Shown here piece after piece: positions 61,514 through 64,000 of a stretch of 64,000 nucleotides of DNA. Within the stretch, counting starts at the first letter, position 1. The number at the start of each line of letters is the position of its first letter. The position numbers and the translations under genes are program-made. The notes beneath the pieces are model-generated. The model was not told the DNA's origin. It ran no database searches and saw nothing but the letters and a program-made list of their open reading frames with translations. The stretch is taken from positions 310,001 to 374,000 of the forward strand of contig CAWDLK010000001.1 of assembly GCA_963803165.1 (NCBI GenBank). The letters are read 5' to 3'. The DNA comes from Changshengia sp963803165. Its GTDB lineage: Bacteria > Chloroflexota > Dormibacteria > Aeolococcales > Aeolococcaceae.

Positions 61514-63247
61514 GTGAACGTGACGCCGATCTCGGGCGGCGGCGCTGACGGATCCCGAGTGAGCCTCACCGCCCGTCGCCGGATTGGAACCACGGCGGGT
61601 CTGGGCGCAATGCTCCTCGCCGCGGCTCCGTTTCTCACCCCGGTGATAACCCTCTTCGTCCAGCGCCCCTCCTTCATCCTGGACGGTGACCAGGCCGTCG
61701 ACGAGATGGCCGAGATGCGCGCCGAGCACTTCGCCCAGCTGGTCGGCAACTACTCGCGCTCGCCCGGAGTGTCGGGAGATCAGGCGTGGAGCCACCCCGG
61801 GCCGGCGTGGTTCTACGCCATGGACCCGGTCTATGCGATCAGCGGGAGCACCAGCTGGGGCTTCGCTGCCGCCGCCATCCTCCTCCAGGGCCTCGCGGCT
61901 GTCCTTCTCGTCGGCGTCGCATGGCGGCGCGGGGGCGTGTGGCTTGCCGGGATGGTCAGCGCCCTCGTGCTTCTGTACGTTCACGTGCTGGGCGCCTCGA
62001 CCCTCCTGGCGGTCTGGCCTCCGTATGCGACCATCCTCCCGCTCGCCCTGCTGCTGCTCCTGGCCGCCGCCGGCGCCGCGGGGTCGACGACGGCTCTGGT
62101 CGGGGCTCTGGTCGTCGGTTCGTACCTGTCCCAGGTCCACGTCGCCACAGTTCCGATCGTGGCCGCCACCCTGCTCGTGGCGACCGGGTTCCGGTTCCTT
62201 CCCTGGGCTGTCCGTCGGTTGAGAGGAGCCGCCGTGGCCAACGCCGCCTCACCGTCGTCCGAGGGGGCGGCCACCGGTTCGATGACACGCGGGAGCTGGG
62301 CCCTGTGCGGCGTCGGGCTCCTCACCGCAATCGCGATGTGGGTGCCGCCCCTGGTCGACGAGGTCACCAGTCATCCCGGGAACCTCACCAAGCTCCTGAC
62401 CTACTTCACCCAGGGGCAGAGCAGCCACTCGGTGAGAGCCGCGCTCGCGGCTCTGGCTCGAGAGTTGGAGGTCTTCCCACTTGGACACCTCCCCACGATG
62501 GCTGTCAGCGACCTCACTCCCGTGCCACTGCTGCGCTGGGTCGCGCTTCTCGCGTTTGTGCTCGTCGCGGTGGCATTGGCCGTGCTGGGCGCCCGGCTGC
62601 GCGACCGTTTCGCGACGGTCGTCGGGGTGCTGACGGCGCTCGCGGTGCCGGTCATCATCGAGGCGCTCACCCGCGCCGAAGGACCGTTATACCCCTACTT
62701 CTTCGATTGGTCGAGCACGCTCCCCCTCGTGCTCGCGGTGGGATGGTTGGAGTTGGCAGTGGCCTCGCTGCGACGCGTCCCTGGGCTGACCCAGTGGGTC
62801 AGCGCACATCGAGCGCTGCCCGCTCTGGCCGTGGTGATGGCGGTGGCGACGCTCGGCCTCTCCGCGGCGGACTCGCTCGACGCGGCCAGCAACCTCCGGG
62901 CCGCGGCCGAGATCCACTACGACGCGTCGACGCCATCCGCCTGGCGGCTCACCGAGACGGCTCTGGCAGGCTACCGGCCACAGGGCCTCGATGTCGACAT
63001 CGCCCAGAACGACCAGTGGACTCTGACCGCCGGGCTCATGGATCAGCTGGTGAAGCGAGGATGGAGCGTGGCCGTGCCCAACTCCTGGCTTTTCATGTTC
63101 GGGAACGGCGCCGCCGAAACCGGTACGGAGCAGCTCGAGCTCATCGTCTCCGACCCCACCGCTCCCCCGCCGAGCGTCCCGGGCGCGCACCTGATAGTTG
63201 AGGTGCCAGGTACCGATATCTATCTCGCTGCCCTCATCCCGGGCTAG
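61514..63247 (+). CDS. Polytopic membrane protein, GT-C-like
   Basis: 577 residues. The GTG at 61514 is chosen because TATCCT lies six bases upstream, whereas the frame is open far into the antitoxin region. One N-terminal helix is followed by an outside loop with many acids and a SHPGPAWFYAMDP motif (FILDGDQAVDEMAEMRAEHF, then QAWSHPGPAW), about ten helices, and a soluble C-terminal domain of about 150 residues. The HPGPAWFY loop recurs in actinobacterial GT-C arabinosyl/mannosyltransferase-like proteins. Its TAG stop is directly adjacent to the convergent gene's stop. Confidence 0.65.
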   Translation: MNVTPISGGGADGSRVSLTARRRIGTTAGLGAMLLAAAPFLTPVITLFVQRPSFILDGDQAVDEMAEMRAEHFAQLVGNYSRSPGVSGDQAWSHPGPAWFYAMDPVYAISGSTSWGFAAAAILLQGLAAVLLVGVAWRRGGVWLAGMVSALVLLYVHVLGASTLLAVWPPYATILPLALLLLLAAAGAAGSTTALVGALVVGSYLSQVHVATVPIVAATLLVATGFRFLPWAVRRLRGAAVANAASPSSEGAATGSMTRGSWALCGVGLLTAIAMWVPPLVDEVTSHPGNLTKLLTYFTQGQSSHSVRAALAALARELEVFPLGHLPTMAVSDLTPVPLLRWVALLAFVLVAVALAVLGARLRDRFATVVGVLTALAVPVIIEALTRAEGPLYPYFFDWSSTLPLVLAVGWLELAVASLRRVPGLTQWVSAHRALPALAVVMAVATLGLSAADSLDAASNLRAAAEIHYDASTPSAWRLTETALAGYRPQGLDVDIAQNDQWTLTAGLMDQLVKRGWSVAVPNSWLFMFGNGAAETGTEQLELIVSDPTAPPPSVPGAHLIVEVPGTDIYLAALIPG

Positions 63248-64000
63248 CTAGCGCAGGGCTCCCTCGCCGCTCACCGCGCCGACGTCGTACCAGACGACGA
63301 CGCCTCCGGTGCTGGTCCCCTGGCCAAGCAACTCGCTCATAAGCACCTCGACCTGCCCCTGTCCCTCCGCGGGGCCGGCGATCACCGTGGTCACGTCGTG
63401 GGCGCGCAGGTCCGAGAGGTAGCTCGCACGCTGGATCGGAGTGAGCACGGTCGGGGCCGCCGCCCCCTCCCCCAGGTCGGTCAGCTCCTGCCCCAGCGCG
63501 TCCAGCTCCGCGTTGAAGATGTGGCCTCCGGGCCCGGGGGTGAAGACCTCGCCCAGCTGGGTCTTGAAGGGCAGGCCGGCCACCGCCTGCCAGAGCTCCG
63601 GCCACGGGCTGCCGTACGGGGTGATGAGCACCGACCCAGAGGAGGGGAGCTGCCGGGCCGAGCCGTCGGTGAAGAACGCCGGGACCGGGAACTGCCCGGA
63701 GGGGAAGGGCAGCACCGGGATGAGCGGCACCAGCGTTGCCACGGCCGCCCCCAGCCCGGCCCACCGCCATCGGAGTGGGGCCTCCAGCACCCGGTCGACG
63801 AAGAGGGCGAGCATCAGGCCCAGGGCGAGGTAGGCGGCGAGCATCAGCCTGACCGGGAGCACGTTGTCCAGGATCGGCAGGTGCTCGGCGACATACCAGG
63901 GTAGCGGGAGGCGGTGGCCGGCCAGAACGATGTGGCCGCCGAGGGCCAGCACCAGGGTGCAGGCGACGGTGACCGCTGACGCCACCACGGCGGCGCTGCG
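63248..64000 (-). CDS. Polytopic membrane protein, C-terminal part (5' end off window)
   Basis: At least 250 residues are visible and the frame continues past base 64000. The visible part has four hydrophobic helices (SAVTVACTLVLALGGHIVLAG, LMLAAYLALGLMLALFV, GAAVATLVPLIPVL) and then a soluble domain with GSVLITPYGSPWPELWQAV, typical of the extracytoplasmic ends of GT39/YfhO-like proteins. The stop (TAG on the minus strand, 63248-63250) touches the stop of the convergent gene. Confidence 0.6.
   Translation of the reverse strand, partial: RSAAVVASAVTVACTLVLALGGHIVLAGHRLPLPWYVAEHLPILDNVLPVRLMLAAYLALGLMLALFVDRVLEAPLRWRWAGLGAAVATLVPLIPVLPFPSGQFPVPAFFTDGSARQLPSSGSVLITPYGSPWPELWQAVAGLPFKTQLGEVFTPGPGGHIFNAELDALGQELTDLGEGAAAPTVLTPIQRASYLSDLRAHDVTTVIAGPAEGQGQVEVLMSELLGQGTSTGGVVVWYDVGAVSGEGALR

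Noticed and set aside
1..64000. CRISPR arrays, tRNA or rRNA genes, phage structural genes, replication origin
   Set aside because: No regularly spaced repeats, cloverleaf-like sequences, rRNA-like stretches, or phage or replication genes were seen on reading both strands.

Overview
The window is GC-rich throughout (roughly 70 percent by eye). It reads like a Terrabacteria-type chromosome, such as Dormibacterota, Actinomycetota or Chloroflexota. Supporting features are a suf operon with an embedded Rieske ferredoxin and an Rrf2 regulator, a sedolisin with actinobacterial-style surface repeats, class III cyclase/AAA/TPR proteins, VapBC modules, and many genes whose start codon sits 6-7 bases after a TANNNT box (leaderless type). 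The phylum is an inference. Nothing here is a prophage, plasmid or CRISPR locus, and I saw no rRNA or tRNA.

Layout. 1-7.1 kb: a class III nucleotide cyclase/ATPase/TPR protein (partial), a secreted protein, an MFS transporter fused to a cyclic-nucleotide-binding domain, and a stand-alone cyclic-nucleotide-binding protein. 7.1-14.6 kb: a leftward suf operon (rrf2-sufC-sufB-sufD-Rieske-sufS) followed by a polytopic membrane protein. 14.7-18.8 kb: a vapBC module with a palindromic operator, an IscS-type desulfurase, a second polytopic protein and a small unknown gene.

18.9-56.7 kb is a large surface-polysaccharide region. A secreted S53 peptidase and a degraded DUF1906-type secreted gene face each other. 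They share a nearly identical 1.1 kb inverted repeat at their 3' ends, and three giant or modular glycosyltransferase genes lie between them. A complete dTDP-L-rhamnose operon (rmlA-C-B-D plus a GT4 enzyme) follows. Then come leftward membrane proteins with an epimerase, a nucleotide-sugar dehydrogenase with GT2 enzymes, a methyltransferase/coiled-coil/GT group, a 966-aa membrane protein, and an IS3-family element with clean ends that has cut off the end of a GT2-FkbM fusion gene.

57-64 kb holds housekeeping and small genes: a DUF347 membrane protein, a lone receiver domain, a PfkB kinase, a SHOCT membrane protein, an AbrB/PIN toxin-antitoxin pair and two more polytopic membrane proteins.

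How it works together: the rml genes would supply dTDP-rhamnose; the dehydrogenase and epimerase would supply further nucleotide sugars; the GT2/GT4 enzymes would assemble a decorated glycan; and the many GT-C-like membrane proteins would act on lipid-linked sugars at the outer face of the membrane.

The most unusual signals are sequence-level. Four separate single-base frameshifts (sufB, two glycosyltransferases, one membrane protein) all fall in the same 8-mer, CGAGTTCG. There is also the 1.1 kb inverted repeat around the glycosyltransferase cassette and the consistent leaderless promoter geometry.
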